Part shown: positions 32,711-42,616 of the stretch, in pieces
How positions within the stretch are numbered: position 1 is the first letter of the stretch
Layout of the letters: each line of letters begins with the position of its first letter
Assembly: GCF_024298965.1 (NCBI RefSeq)
Contig: NZ_CP085193.1
Coordinates: forward strand, 1,488,001 to 1,552,000
Source: Streptomyces rapamycinicus NRRL 5491
GTDB lineage: Bacteria > Actinomycetota > Actinomycetes > Streptomycetales > Streptomycetaceae
DNA length: 64,000 nt
Direction of reading: 5' to 3'
Made by a program: the position numbers and the translations under genes
Notes under the pieces: generated by a model
Databases searched by the model: none
What the model was told of the DNA's origin: nothing
The model's input: only the letters and a program-made list of their open reading frames with translations

Positions 32711-33037
32711 CTCACTGACCTCCAGTCGGGGATGCGCGGCAGGCGTGTGCGGAACGCTTGCCGCGTTCCACCACGCCCCCGCGCGGGGCCACCACGTCGT
32801 ACGTGGACGCGTTCGCCCCGCTCTCACCCGTACTCAAGGTCTGATGAATGGCTGCGCCGAACGATCCGGATCGGTAAGCTCCGCCGGTTCGGCCGATCGT
32901 CCCGGCTGTTCCGCCCGGCGGTTCTTTCCCCTACCCGCCCCTTCCCGTTACCAGGGGCTTCGCCCCTGGACCCAGACCCCGGGTCTGGGGCGGAGCCCCA
33001 GTTGAGGGAAGGGGCGGGGAACAGCCCGCCGCAGGCG
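32711..33037. other. Intergenic stretch: protease leader plus REP-like element
   Basis: No gene is supported here. The protease-proximal 200 bp must hold its promoter, although no clear -35/-10 pair is seen. The other part is the palindromic element at 32934-33018, which ends just before the rhamnose mutarotase stop. Confidence 0.6.
32934..33018. repeat. REP-like branched palindromic element
   Basis: Perfect 13-bp outer arms (32934-32946/33006-33018) enclose three smaller hairpins, including CCAGGGGC-TTC-GCCCCTGG and CAGACCC-C-GGGTCTG. The same outer and inner sequences frame the long array at 35521-36288. In both cases the 18 bp after the element (GCCCGCCGCAGGCGTCA) are also shared. It probably acts as terminator for rhaM. 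Confidence 0.75.
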
Positions 33038-33409
33038 TCACGATCCGCCGGACACCCCTTGACCGCGCTCGGCGGCCTCGGCCTGGGCCCGCAGCTCCCA
33101 CACCTCGCCGAGCGACATCCGCTCCGCCTCGGCGGGGGAACCGCCGGTGTCCTCGAAGTGGTCGACGTACGCGCCGATGAACTCCTGCCAGCGCTGGTTG
33201 GCCGGGTCCTCGTCCAGCGCCGCCATCGCGGCCGCGAAGTCCTCGCAGTCCACGAGGTGGAAGAGATGGCGTCCACTGCGCCAGATCCGCCAGTTGGTGA
33301 TCCCGGCCCGGCGCAGCGCCGCCAGCAGGTCCTCCGGGACCGTGGCGTGCTCCCGCTCATAACCGGACTCCTGGCCCTCCTTGAGAACCGAGTGCAACGC
33401 CACCCGCAT
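33038..33409 (-). CDS. rhaM: L-rhamnose mutarotase
   Basis: This is a 123-residue cytosolic enzyme that interconverts the alpha and beta anomers of L-rhamnose. The family pattern is clear: MRVALHSVLKEGQESGYERE, VPEDLLAALRRAGITNWRIW, the active-site His/Tyr region GRHLFHLVDCEDF, and NQRWQEFIGAYVDHFED. GGAGGAG fixes the ATG; upstream codons encode a Glu-run from a CTT repeat and are rejected. No other rhamnose catabolic gene is adjacent, so it appears orphaned. It is separated from the GH16 gene by a hairpin. Confidence 0.9.
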   Translation of the reverse strand: MRVALHSVLKEGQESGYEREHATVPEDLLAALRRAGITNWRIWRSGRHLFHLVDCEDFAAAMAALDEDPANQRWQEFIGAYVDHFEDTGGSPAEAERMSLGEVWELRAQAEAAERGQGVSGGS

Positions 33410-33450
33410 CGGCGCTCCTCCTTCTTCTTCTTCTTCCGCTGCTTCCCAAA

Positions 33451-33477
33451 GCCGGGCGGCCACGGCGGCCGCCCGGC
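33451..33477 (-). terminator. Terminator of GH16 gene
   Basis: A perfect 11-bp stem (33451-33461/33467-33477) with a 5-nt loop lies 20 bp after the GH16 stop and before the rhaM ribosome site. On the minus strand it is followed by TTTGGG. Confidence 0.7.
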
Positions 33478-33497
33478 AACGATCCATGATGCAGCGC

Positions 33498-35390
33498 TCA
33501 CCCTTTCTGTTCGACGCGCACCCAGTCCACCTCCGCCTGCACTCCCCCGGACGCGATCCGGTCGACGCTGGACTGCGGCAGGCCCCAGTAGGGGGTGGTG
33601 ACCTTGTTCCACCCGGCCGGGTACGCCCCGCCCAGGGCGAGATTGAGGATCACGTACTGGTTGTGGCCGAAGACCCACTGGCCACGGGTGGACTCGAGCT
33701 TGTTGCGGCTCGTCTCCTGGACCACCCGGTCGTCGACGAGGAAGCGCATCCCGGTGGGTGTCCACTCCACCGCGTAGGTGTGCCACTGGTCGGCGCGGCC
33801 GCCGCCCGGGTAGGTCTGGCGGGCGCCGATGTTGCCGTCCGCCGAATAGCCGGGGCCGTGCAGGGCGGTGCTGGTCCAGTCGGCGTAGCCGATGTTCTCC
33901 ATGATGTCGGTCTCACCGGAGGAGGGCCAGGACACCGAGGGATCGTCCACATCGCTGCCCAGCAGCCAGAACGCGGGCCAGTAGCCGTCGCCGACCGGCA
34001 GCTTCATCCGGGCGCTGACCCGCCCGTAGGTGAAGTCCAGCTTGATGTGGGTGTCGATGCGTCCAGAGGTGAAGTCGTACGTGCCGCCGCCCGCCTGGGT
34101 GCAGCCCTTGCAGTACTTCGCCCTGAGGACGAGATTGCCGTTCTCGGTGCGGATGTTGTCGGAGGAGTCGGCATACGCCTGAGACTCGCCGTTGACCGAT
34201 CCCATCTCCTGGCCGGTCCGCACCACACGCCACTTCGAGCGGTCGAGGGAGGCGCCGGTGAAGTCGTCGAAGAACGTCGTCTTGTACGCCCCGGACTGTT
34301 CACCGGGGAGGGCCGGGTACGCGGCGGAGGCGCTCCCACCCGTGCCCCAGACCTGGAACTCGTAGAGGGAGTAGCCGAATTGGGCGGTGGCCGGGGCCGG
34401 GTTGTAGAAGGAGCGGCGCTCCTTCCCCAGCATCCGCACATAGCGGCCCGTGGCGGGCTGCGACAGCCTCACGGTGTCATGGCGGCCCACCGCGTCCGCG
34501 GGGGACTTCACATCCGCGCGGCGGGCGGCCACCTCGGCGGCGGAGGGCTGGTGGACCGTGCGCCATGTGCGGTTGTCGTCGGATACCTGCACCTGGTAGT
34601 CGACGGCGTAGGCGGCCTCCCAGTAGAGGTCGACGGTGTCGATCGTGGAGGTCGCGCCGAGGTCCACCGAGACCCAGCGGTCGGCGTTCCAGTCGCTGGA
34701 CCAGCGGGTCTGGTCGTCCTTGAGGTTGGCGGGCCAGCCGCCGTCGGTCACGAAGGCGGGCGAGTTGCCCGCGTGCTGGTAGTAGTTGGAGTAGGCGGGG
34801 TGGTTCAGGGCGAGATTGGTGCGGGTCGTGGACGCCGGGGCGGGCTCACCGCCGTACACCTTGAACGAGTACAGCGAATAGCCGTGCGGTGTGCCGCGCT
34901 CGATGCCACGCATCCGTACGTAGCGGCCGACGACGTCCTGCGGATGGGTGTGGGCGGTGATGGATCCTCCGGTACCGGCGTCCTCGGTGTAGAAGGGGGT
35001 CCAGTCGGTGCCGTTCTTGGACACCTCCAGGACGTACTTCTTGCCGTAGGCGGCCTCCCAGTCCAGGACGACCCGGTCGATCCGGATGGTGGCGCCGAGG
35101 TCGACGCGTATCCACGCGTTGTCGGTGAACGGGCTGGACCAGCGCGTCGACCCGTTGCCGTCGAAGGCCAGGCCGGGCGCGGTGCCGTCGTTCTCGCTGC
35201 CGGACGCGGTGACGGCGCCGTGGTCCGCGGCGTACGCGGCCGCCGCCCGGTCGGTGTCCCACGTCGCCTGGGCGGCGGTCGCGGTGGAGTGCGAGGTGGG
35301 TGTGGCGAGGGCCGGGCCCGTGGTCAGCACCGCCACCGTGGCCAGGGTGGCGAGGGCGCTCAGCAGAATGCGGGGGGTACGGGATGGCAT
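33498..35390 (-). CDS. Secreted GH16 beta-glucanase with two CBM32 (F5/8C) modules
   Basis: This is a 630-residue exported endo-beta-1,3-(1,4)-glucanase-like enzyme. A signal peptide (ILLSALATLATVAVL, cut near ALA) comes first. A CBM32/discoidin module (about 45-180; FDGNGSTRWSSPFTDNAW; YSLYSFKVYGG) and a second one (about 190-355) follow. The GH16 catalytic domain occupies about 375-630, with nucleophile Glu493 and acid/base Glu498 in GETDIMENI. GAGGAG precedes ATG 35390. The frame stays open for another 770 bp upstream only because the adjacent 78-bp repeat lacks stops in that frame; that extension is not coding. It sits next to a GH1/ABC uptake unit, so it probably feeds it with oligosaccharides. 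Confidence 0.92.
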   Translation of the reverse strand: MPSRTPRILLSALATLATVAVLTTGPALATPTSHSTATAAQATWDTDRAAAAYAADHGAVTASGSENDGTAPGLAFDGNGSTRWSSPFTDNAWIRVDLGATIRIDRVVLDWEAAYGKKYVLEVSKNGTDWTPFYTEDAGTGGSITAHTHPQDVVGRYVRMRGIERGTPHGYSLYSFKVYGGEPAPASTTRTNLALNHPAYSNYYQHAGNSPAFVTDGGWPANLKDDQTRWSSDWNADRWVSVDLGATSTIDTVDLYWEAAYAVDYQVQVSDDNRTWRTVHQPSAAEVAARRADVKSPADAVGRHDTVRLSQPATGRYVRMLGKERRSFYNPAPATAQFGYSLYEFQVWGTGGSASAAYPALPGEQSGAYKTTFFDDFTGASLDRSKWRVVRTGQEMGSVNGESQAYADSSDNIRTENGNLVLRAKYCKGCTQAGGGTYDFTSGRIDTHIKLDFTYGRVSARMKLPVGDGYWPAFWLLGSDVDDPSVSWPSSGETDIMENIGYADWTSTALHGPGYSADGNIGARQTYPGGGRADQWHTYAVEWTPTGMRFLVDDRVVQETSRNKLESTRGQWVFGHNQYVILNLALGGAYPAGWNKVTTPYWGLPQSSVDRIASGGVQAEVDWVRVEQKG

Positions 35391-35520
35391 GCGGCTCTCC
35401 TCGATGGGGTCGTGGGGGTGCACGTGTGATGCCGATGGGTGTTCGTACCGATGTGCCGATGTGCCGATGTGCCGTCGTGCCGAGGTGCTGTGCGTCGTGG
35501 CTGTGTGCCGGGGGCGGATC
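35391..35520. other. GH16 upstream region with short tandem repeats
   Basis: This is the leader of the GH16 gene. A 9-bp repeat built on GATGTGCC occurs about four times around 35449-35480. No clear promoter or operator palindrome is recognised. Confidence 0.5.
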
Positions 35521-36288
35521 TTCCCCTCCCCGCCCCTTCCCGATACCAGGGGCTCCGCCCCTGGACCCCGAGGTCTGGGGCAGAGCCCCGCCACGCGGCG
35601 GAGCCGCGTACCGATGCTGTGGGAAGGGGCGAAGCCCCCGGCCCGGGGCCTGGGACAGAGCCCCTGGCCCGGGATCCGGGGCGGAACCCCCTGGCCCAGG
35701 GTCTGGAGCGAAGCCCCTGGCCCAGGGTCTGGGACGGAGCCCCCGGACCGGTGCCTGGGGCGCAGCCCCAGGCCCGGATCTGGAGCGGAACCCTCGAACC
35801 GGAATCCGAGACCGAGCCCCCGGACCGGGGTCTGGGACCGAGCCCCTGGACCGGGGTCTGGAGCGGAACCCCCAAACCGGAATCCGAGGCCGAACCCCCG
35901 AACCGGAATCCGGGATGGAACCCCCAAACCGGGGCCTGGGACCGAGCCCCCGGACCGGAATCCGAGGCCGAACCCCCGAACCAGAATCCGGGATGGAACC
36001 CCCAAACCGGGGCCTGGGACCGAGCCCCCGCACCGGAATCCGAGGCCGAACCCCCGAACCAGAATCCGGGATGGAACCCCCAAACCGGGGCCTGGGACCG
36101 AGCCCCCGCACCGGAATCCGAGGCCGAACCCCCGAACCAGAATCCGGGATGGAACCCCCAAACCGGGGCCTGGGACCGAGCCCCCGGACCGGAATCTGGA
36201 GCGGAACCCCCAAACCGGGGTCTGGGGCGGAGCCCCTGGTCCGGGGTCTGGGGCGGAGCCCCGGTTCGGGAAGGGGCGGGGAGGGGAA
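35521..36288. repeat. Nested tandem repeat (26-bp monomers, 78-bp units) within 23-bp inverted repeat
   Basis: Perfect 23-bp arms (35521-35543/36266-36288) flank about 24 copies of a degenerate 26-bp monomer of the form GAATCCGRGR-N4-AACCCCC. From about 35935 four copies repeat exactly every 78 bp (35935, 36013, 36091, 36169), each made of three monomer types. The outermost parts match the REP-like element at 32934, so this looks like one such element whose interior expanded. All six frames are largely open, which yields Pro/Gly/Arg pseudo-ORFs of several hundred residues that are not genes. It lies downstream of the GH1 gene and upstream of GH16. Confidence 0.9.
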
Positions 36289-36325
36289 CAAGCCCGCCGC
36301 AGGCGTCAAGCCCCCTCGCACACCC

Positions 36326-37690
<1,365 letters not shown>

Positions 37691-37700
37691 GTACGTCCTT

Positions 37701-37775
37701 TCAGAGGCGGGAAGGTCAGAGGCGGGAAGGTCAGACGTGGGAAGGTCAGACGTGGGAAGGTCAGACGTGGGAAGG
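37701..37775. repeat. Five tandem 15-bp repeats between permease and GH1 genes
   Basis: Five exact-length units: two of TCAGAGGCGGGAAGG and three of TCAGACGTGGGAAGG. They fill nearly the whole 89-bp space between the permease stop and the GH1 start within the operon. Confidence 0.9.
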
Positions 37776-37779
37776 CCGG

Positions 37780-38667
37780 TCACTTCACGGCTCCGGCGGT
37801 GAGTCCGGCCACGAGATAGCGCTGCAGCAGCAGGAAGCCCGCGACCACGGGGACGCTGACGACGAGCGAGGCGGCCATGACCTGGTTCCAGTACACCTCG
37901 GTCTGGGTGGCGTAGCCCTGGAGGCCCACGGCGAGGGTGCGGGTGGTGTCGTTGGTCATCACCGACGCGAAGAGCACCTCGCCCCAGGCGGTCATGAACG
38001 CGTAGACGGCGACGGCGACGATGCCGGGAATCGCGGCCGGGACGACGACCCGGAACAGCGCGCCCAGCGGTCCGCAGCCGTCCACCAGCGCCGCCTCGTC
38101 CAGATCGCGTGGCACCGAGTCGAAGTACCCGATGAGCATCCAGATCGAGAACGGCAGCGAGAAGGTGAGATAGGTGAGGATGAGCCCGCCCCGGGAGCCG
38201 AAGAGGGCGATGCCGGTGGCGTTGCCGATGTTCACGTAGATGAGGAACAGCGGCAGCAGGAAGAGGATCCCGGGGAACATCTGGGTGGACAGGACGGTGA
38301 CGGTGAACACCCGCTTGCCCCGGAACCGGTACCGGCTGACCGCGTACGCGGCGAACACGGCGATCACCACCGAGCAGACGGTCGCCGCGCCCGCCACGAT
38401 GGCCGAGTTCATGAAGTACTCGGCGAGCGGCACGGTCGACCAGATGTCGATGTAGGGGCGGATGGTCAGTCCGCTCGGCAGCCAGCGGAACGTCCCCGAG
38501 ACGTCCTCCAGTGGCTTCAGGGAGCTGGAGACCATGACGTACACCGGCAGCAGGACGAACCCGGTGAGCAGGGTGAGGAAGATCCGGCGGGCCCAGAGGA
38601 AGGACCGGGGGGCGGCCATCGGTGAGCGGGGCCGCGCCGGGGAGGTGCCCGGGGAGGTGCTAGACAT
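37780..38667 (-). CDS. Sugar ABC transporter permease (MalG-like, second)
   Basis: This is a 295-residue inner-membrane permease of the CUT1 family (CebG/MalG type) with six helices. The EAA loop that contacts the ATPase reads [27 protein letters not shown] precedes the ATG, which overlaps the stop of the other permease gene by 8 bp. No ATPase gene is in the operon; in Streptomyces the shared ATPase MsiK normally serves such systems (established for cellobiose and maltose uptake, inferred here). It works with the neighbouring permease and binding protein to import beta-gluco-oligosaccharides. Confidence 0.93.
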   Translation of the reverse strand: MSSTSPGTSPARPRSPMAAPRSFLWARRIFLTLLTGFVLLPVYVMVSSSLKPLEDVSGTFRWLPSGLTIRPYIDIWSTVPLAEYFMNSAIVAGAATVCSVVIAVFAAYAVSRYRFRGKRVFTVTVLSTQMFPGILFLLPLFLIYVNIGNATGIALFGSRGGLILTYLTFSLPFSIWMLIGYFDSVPRDLDEAALVDGCGPLGALFRVVVPAAIPGIVAVAVYAFMTAWGEVLFASVMTNDTTRTLAVGLQGYATQTEVYWNQVMAASLVVSVPVVAGFLLLQRYLVAGLTAGAVK

Positions 38668-39658
38668 CGGCCGTCTTCCTTCGTCGGGAGGTCAGCAGCA
38701 GGTACAGGCCCGTCACCACGAGCAGGAAGAGCAGCAGCAGGACGGACATGGCGGACCCGGTGCCGAAGTTCCAGGTGGCGAACGTCGTCTGGTAGACGTG
38801 GATCGAGATGAGGTCCGCGGCCTCCGGCGCTGCCTTGCCGAACAGCACATACGGGGTGTTGAAGTCGTTGAACGTCCACAGGAACAGCACCAGCACCAGC
38901 ACCTGGTTGACCGGGCGCAGCGAGGGCAGGGTGATGCGGCGGATCTGCTGCCACATCCCGGCGCCGTCGAGGGCGGCCGCCTCGTAGAGCTCCTTGGGGA
39001 TGTTCTGGAGACCCGCCATGACGATGAGGAACGCGAACGGCCAGCCCTTCCACACCGAGACGGTGAGCAGGGCGATGAAGCTGTTGTCGCCGATGAGCCA
39101 GAACGAGGGCTTGTCGGTGAGGCCCAGCTGATCGTGGAGGACGTGGTTCACCAGCCCGTTGTCGTGCTGGAACATGAACGCCCAGGTGATGACGGCCGTG
39201 TAGACGGGCAGCGCGTACGGGACCAGGAACAGGGTGCGCAGCACGCCCCGGCCGCGGAAGGTGTCCTGGAGGAAGATGGCGGTGGCGGTGCCCAGCAGCC
39301 AGCACAGCCCGACCGACAGCACGGTGAAGCCGCAGGTGACCCAGAACGAGTGGAGCAGCGCCTCACCGGCCGGCGCGTTGATGTCGACCGAGATCTTGTA
39401 GTTGTCGAAGCCGGACCAGGGGGCGGCGCTCCAGTCCCGGATGGAGAACCGGGTGAGCGCCTTGAAGCTCATCAGGATGCCCATCACCATCGGCACCAGA
39501 TGGACCAGGAGCTCGAGGACCAGGGCGGGCAGGAGCAGCAGATACGGCAGTCCGATGCGGCGGATCCGCCCGGGGCGGCGCGGGCCTCGCGCCGCCCCGG
39601 GGGTGCTCCCCGACACGGTCCGCCGGTCTGCCTCGGCGGTGGCGGTCGTGGTGGTCAT
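38660..39658 (-). CDS. Sugar ABC transporter permease (MalF-like, first)
   Basis: This is a 332-residue CUT1 permease (CebF/MalF type). After a short cytosolic N-terminus rich in Arg come six hydrophobic helices starting IGLPYLLLLPALVLELLVHL. The EAA loop IPKELYEAAALDGAGMWQQI is well conserved. The start ATG lies 13 bp after the binding-protein stop, and its end overlaps the second permease start. Together with the second permease it forms the translocation pore. Confidence 0.93.
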   Translation of the reverse strand: MTTTTATAEADRRTVSGSTPGAARGPRRPGRIRRIGLPYLLLLPALVLELLVHLVPMVMGILMSFKALTRFSIRDWSAAPWSGFDNYKISVDINAPAGEALLHSFWVTCGFTVLSVGLCWLLGTATAIFLQDTFRGRGVLRTLFLVPYALPVYTAVITWAFMFQHDNGLVNHVLHDQLGLTDKPSFWLIGDNSFIALLTVSVWKGWPFAFLIVMAGLQNIPKELYEAAALDGAGMWQQIRRITLPSLRPVNQVLVLVLFLWTFNDFNTPYVLFGKAAPEAADLISIHVYQTTFATWNFGTGSAMSVLLLLFLLVVTGLYLLLTSRRRKTADV

Positions 39659-39671
39659 GAGGTGTCCGCGC

Positions 39672-40994
39672 TCACTTCGCCGGCATCTGCTGCTGGGCCT
39701 TCTCCAGCTTGGCCGTCACCGATGCGGTGGTCACCGGGCGTCCGGCGGCGGCGTCCGCGAACAGTTCCTTGACGGCCGTGCCCACGGACGTCTCGAACTG
39801 CGACTCGTCCGCCACCTGCGGCAGCGCCTCCGCGCTCTTGGCGAGGGTGTCCCGCAGGGCGGCCGTCGCCTGGGTGTTGAACGCGGGGTCGGACTGGGCG
39901 GCCTTGACCGGCGGGATGGAGCCGTACGCCTTGTTGAGGATCTTCTGCTCCGGGTCGCTGGTCATGAACTTCACGAACTTCAGGGCGCCGTCGTGGTTGT
40001 CGGTGTTCTTGAAGACGGCCAGGTTGATGCCGGCGACCATCGAGTTGACGGCGGTGCCGGTGCCGGGGGTGCCGGAGCGTACGGGCGCCGGGGCCACGCC
40101 CCACTCGTCGTCCTTCATGCCCAGGGAGGCGAAGGTGGCGGAGGCGGTCTGCCACAGGACCATGGCCGTCTTGCCCTTGGCGAAGTCGCTGAGGGACTGG
40201 TTCTGCGCGTATTCGGCGTTGCCCGGGGCGATGATCTTGTCCTTCGCCATCAGGTCGACATACTGCTTGATCGCGGAGACCGCGCCGTCCGAGGTGAAGT
40301 CGGGCTTGCCGGCGGCGGTGAAGAAGTCCGCGCCATGCTGCTTGGCGAAGACGAACACCTGGTGGATGTTCTCCGAGAGGTTCGCGCCCTCGGCGCCGAG
40401 GCCCCACTTGCCGTCCTTGGAGAGCTTCTTGCCGTCGGCGACGATGTCGTCCCAGGTGGCGGGCGGCTTGGAGATGCCCGCGTCGGCGAACATCTTCTTG
40501 TTGTAGTAGAGCGCGTACGCCATCGAGTACAGCGGCACCGCGGCCGGGTCCTCGCCCTTCACCCCGGTAGAGCCGAGGGCGGAGTCCACGAAGCGGTCCT
40601 TGCCGCCGATGCCGCCGAAGTTCTTGTCGTCCCACGACAGCAGCGCCCCGGACGCCTGGAGTGAGGCGCTCCAGGTGTTGCCGATGTTCAGCACGTCGGG
40701 GCCCTGGCCGGAGGTGGTGGCGGTGAGGATCCGGTTCAGCAGCTCGGACCAGGGGATGACCTCGAGTTTCACTCTGATCCCGGTCTGTTTCTCGAACTTG
40801 TCGAGCTCGGGCTTCAGGACCTTCTTGTCCACCGCGATGCTGGCGCCCTGGTTCGAGGCCCAGTACGTGAGCGTCTTGGGCGAGTCGTTGGATCCTTCGC
40901 CGCCGGCCGTCGAGGAACCGCCTCCGCAGGCCGAGACGGCGAGGGCGAGTGACAAGGTGACGGCGCCTATGGCCGCGACTCGGATGCTGCGCAT
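39672..40994 (-). CDS. Sugar ABC transporter substrate-binding lipoprotein
   Basis: This is a 440-residue extracytoplasmic solute-binding protein of family 1. A lipobox LAVSAC (Cys about residue 23) followed by Gly/Ser-rich spacer indicates a membrane-anchored lipoprotein. Mature features include LTYWASNQGASIAV, DVLNIGNTWSASLQ, YSMAYALYYNKKMFADAGIS and the sugar-stacking aromatic residues typical of CUT1 binders. It opens the operon with two permeases and GH1 and is divergent from a ROK regulator across a 182-bp gap that carries a TTAA-arm repeat. AGGAG lies only two bases from the ATG, unusually close. Confidence 0.93.
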   Translation of the reverse strand: MRSIRVAAIGAVTLSLALAVSACGGGSSTAGGEGSNDSPKTLTYWASNQGASIAVDKKVLKPELDKFEKQTGIRVKLEVIPWSELLNRILTATTSGQGPDVLNIGNTWSASLQASGALLSWDDKNFGGIGGKDRFVDSALGSTGVKGEDPAAVPLYSMAYALYYNKKMFADAGISKPPATWDDIVADGKKLSKDGKWGLGAEGANLSENIHQVFVFAKQHGADFFTAAGKPDFTSDGAVSAIKQYVDLMAKDKIIAPGNAEYAQNQSLSDFAKGKTAMVLWQTASATFASLGMKDDEWGVAPAPVRSGTPGTGTAVNSMVAGINLAVFKNTDNHDGALKFVKFMTSDPEQKILNKAYGSIPPVKAAQSDPAFNTQATAALRDTLAKSAEALPQVADESQFETSVGTAVKELFADAAAGRPVTTASVTAKLEKAQQQMPAK

Positions 40995-41077
40995 GGCTCC
41001 TGGTGTCCCTTCCGGGAGTGGTCAATGCCAAGAAGGGCCCGGGTACGCCACCGCGTTCAACTCCCGAAGCCTCTCAC

Positions 41078-41104
41078 GGCTTAATTTAGGACGTGAGTTA
41101 AACC
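41078..41104. promoter_or_regulatory. Candidate ROK operator
   Basis: GGCTTAA-N13-TTAAACC pairs at six of seven arm positions and is the only AT-rich patch in the divergent ROK/ABC gap. AT-rich arms around a GC core are typical of ROK-family (NagC, XylR) sites. Confidence 0.5.
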
Positions 41105-41176
41105 TCAAGAGAAGGTCGCGTCAAGAGATCCGGCGGAGGTATCTTGCGGCGCGTAGTCCGGAGTTGAGGAGGCCAG

Positions 41177-42484
41177 GTGACGGCGAACAACGGCCGTACG
41201 GTTCGTGACCTGCGGCGGGAGAACCGTGCCGCCGTGCTGCGCCGGTTGTACTTCGACGGGCCGATGAGCCGCTATTCGCTGGCCCCCGCGACCGGGCTGA
41301 GTTCAGGTTCCATCAGCAATGTGGTCGCCGAACTGCTCGCCGAGGAGCTGGTGGAGGAGGCCGGGAGCGTGGACTCCGACGGCGGCCGCCCCCGCACCCT
41401 GCTGCGGATCGCCCCGCACAGCGGCCACATGATCGGGGTGGACGTCGGCGAGACCCGGGTCCGCGTCGAGCTGTTCGACCTCGCGCTGGCCGAACGGGCC
41501 CATGCGGACCGGCCGTTGCCCACGCGCGGCCCCGGGCACCAGGACCGCTACGACAGCGAGCTGATCGCGGGCCATATCCGCGACGGCATCGCCGAGGTCC
41601 TGGCGGCGGCCGGGCTCGCCCCCGATCGGCTCCTCGGCGTCGGCATCGGCGTCCCCGGCATCGTGGAACACTCCGAGGAGCGCGGTGCGGTGGTGCACTG
41701 CCAGCCGATCGGCTGGGAGGCGGTCCCGCTGGAGCGGATGCTGCGCGGACCGGACCATCTCCCCCAGGAGGTCCCGTACTTCATCGAGAACGGCGCCAAG
41801 ACGCTGGGGCAGGCCGAGATGTGGTTCGGCGCCGGGCGCGGTGCGCGCAACGCGGTGGTCGTGCTCTTCGGATCGGGCGTCGGCGCCTGTGTCGTCACCG
41901 AGGACGTCGAGCACGGCCGGGCGGTGGAGTGGGGCCATCTCACGGTACGGGTGCGGGGCCGCCGGTGCCGCTGCGGGGCGCTGGGCTGCCTGGAGGCGTA
42001 CGCGGGTGCGGAAGCGCTGCTGGAGCGCTGGCAGGAGGCTGGCGGGCAACCGCCGTCCGACACCGACGAGGAGACCGCCCTGACGGCGATGCTGGCCGCC
42101 GCCTACCCCGAGGACGGTGGCGACCCGGACCCGGTGGCGGCCGGCGTCCTCGCCGAGACGGCGGAGTACCTGGGCGCGGGTCTTTCCGACCTGATCAACC
42201 TCTTCCAGCCCGAGCGCATCCTGGTCGGCGGCTGGGCCGGGCTCCAGCTCGGCGCGCGCTTCCTGGACTCGGTGCGCCGCCACGCGCTCTCGTACGCGCT
42301 GCCGTACCCGTCCGGACGCGTCGGCATCGACCTGGGGGCGCTGGGGCCGGACGCGGTGACGGTGGGCGCCGCGATCCTGCCGCTCGCCGACTTCTTCGCC
42401 CGCGGCGGGCGCCGCCTGCCCGCCGGGCCCTCACCGGAGCCGTCCCCCGCGTGGCGCACCACCCTGGGCACGCGGCTGGCGTAG
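41177..42484 (+). CDS. ROK family transcriptional regulator
   Basis: This is a 435-residue sugar-responsive repressor. An N-terminal winged helix-turn-helix (RRENRAAVLRRLYFDGPMSR, recognition helix in TGLSSGSISNVVAELL) is followed by a ROK domain with IGVDVGETRVRVEL and GVGIGVPGIVEHSEERG. The zinc motif reads CRCGALGCLEAY. GTG 41177 has GAGGAGG. It is divergent from the beta-glucoside ABC-GH1 operon and is the likely regulator of it through the repeat at 41078. CsnR, the chitosan regulator, is also a ROK protein, so control of the two chitosan genes in the window is an alternative. Confidence 0.9.
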   Translation: MTANNGRTVRDLRRENRAAVLRRLYFDGPMSRYSLAPATGLSSGSISNVVAELLAEELVEEAGSVDSDGGRPRTLLRIAPHSGHMIGVDVGETRVRVELFDLALAERAHADRPLPTRGPGHQDRYDSELIAGHIRDGIAEVLAAAGLAPDRLLGVGIGVPGIVEHSEERGAVVHCQPIGWEAVPLERMLRGPDHLPQEVPYFIENGAKTLGQAEMWFGAGRGARNAVVVLFGSGVGACVVTEDVEHGRAVEWGHLTVRVRGRRCRCGALGCLEAYAGAEALLERWQEAGGQPPSDTDEETALTAMLAAAYPEDGGDPDPVAAGVLAETAEYLGAGLSDLINLFQPERILVGGWAGLQLGARFLDSVRRHALSYALPYPSGRVGIDLGALGPDAVTVGAAILPLADFFARGGRRLPAGPSPEPSPAWRTTLGTRLA

Positions 42485-42564
42485 GGGCGGGGCGGGCGCT
42501 GCGCACCTGGCGCGGGAATCGCGTAGGGGCGGGGCGGGCGCTGCGCACCTGGCGCGGGGATCGC
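42481..42564. repeat. 42-bp tandem duplication at the ROK stop codon
   Basis: Two 42-bp copies (42481-42522, 42523-42564) differ at only a few positions. The first begins at the stop codon of the ROK gene (TAG 42482-42484), so the duplication is anchored on the gene end in the convergent gap with LacI. Confidence 0.85.
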
Positions 42565-42616
42565 GCGCACACGCTGCGCCCACGTCCGGCGCGGGGCTGC
42601 GCCGACTCCCGTGCCG

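Noticed and set aside
35391..36161. An 887-residue reading frame joining the GH16 enzyme to an N-terminal GxRSRGF-like repeat region
   Set aside because: GAGGAG and a signal peptide place the start at 35390. The extension only reflects the 78-bp repeat keeping all frames open and shows no secretion signal or family.
31109..36288. CRISPR array in the repeat-rich regions
   Set aside because: Repeats are contiguous or nested without unique spacers, and no cas genes are present.
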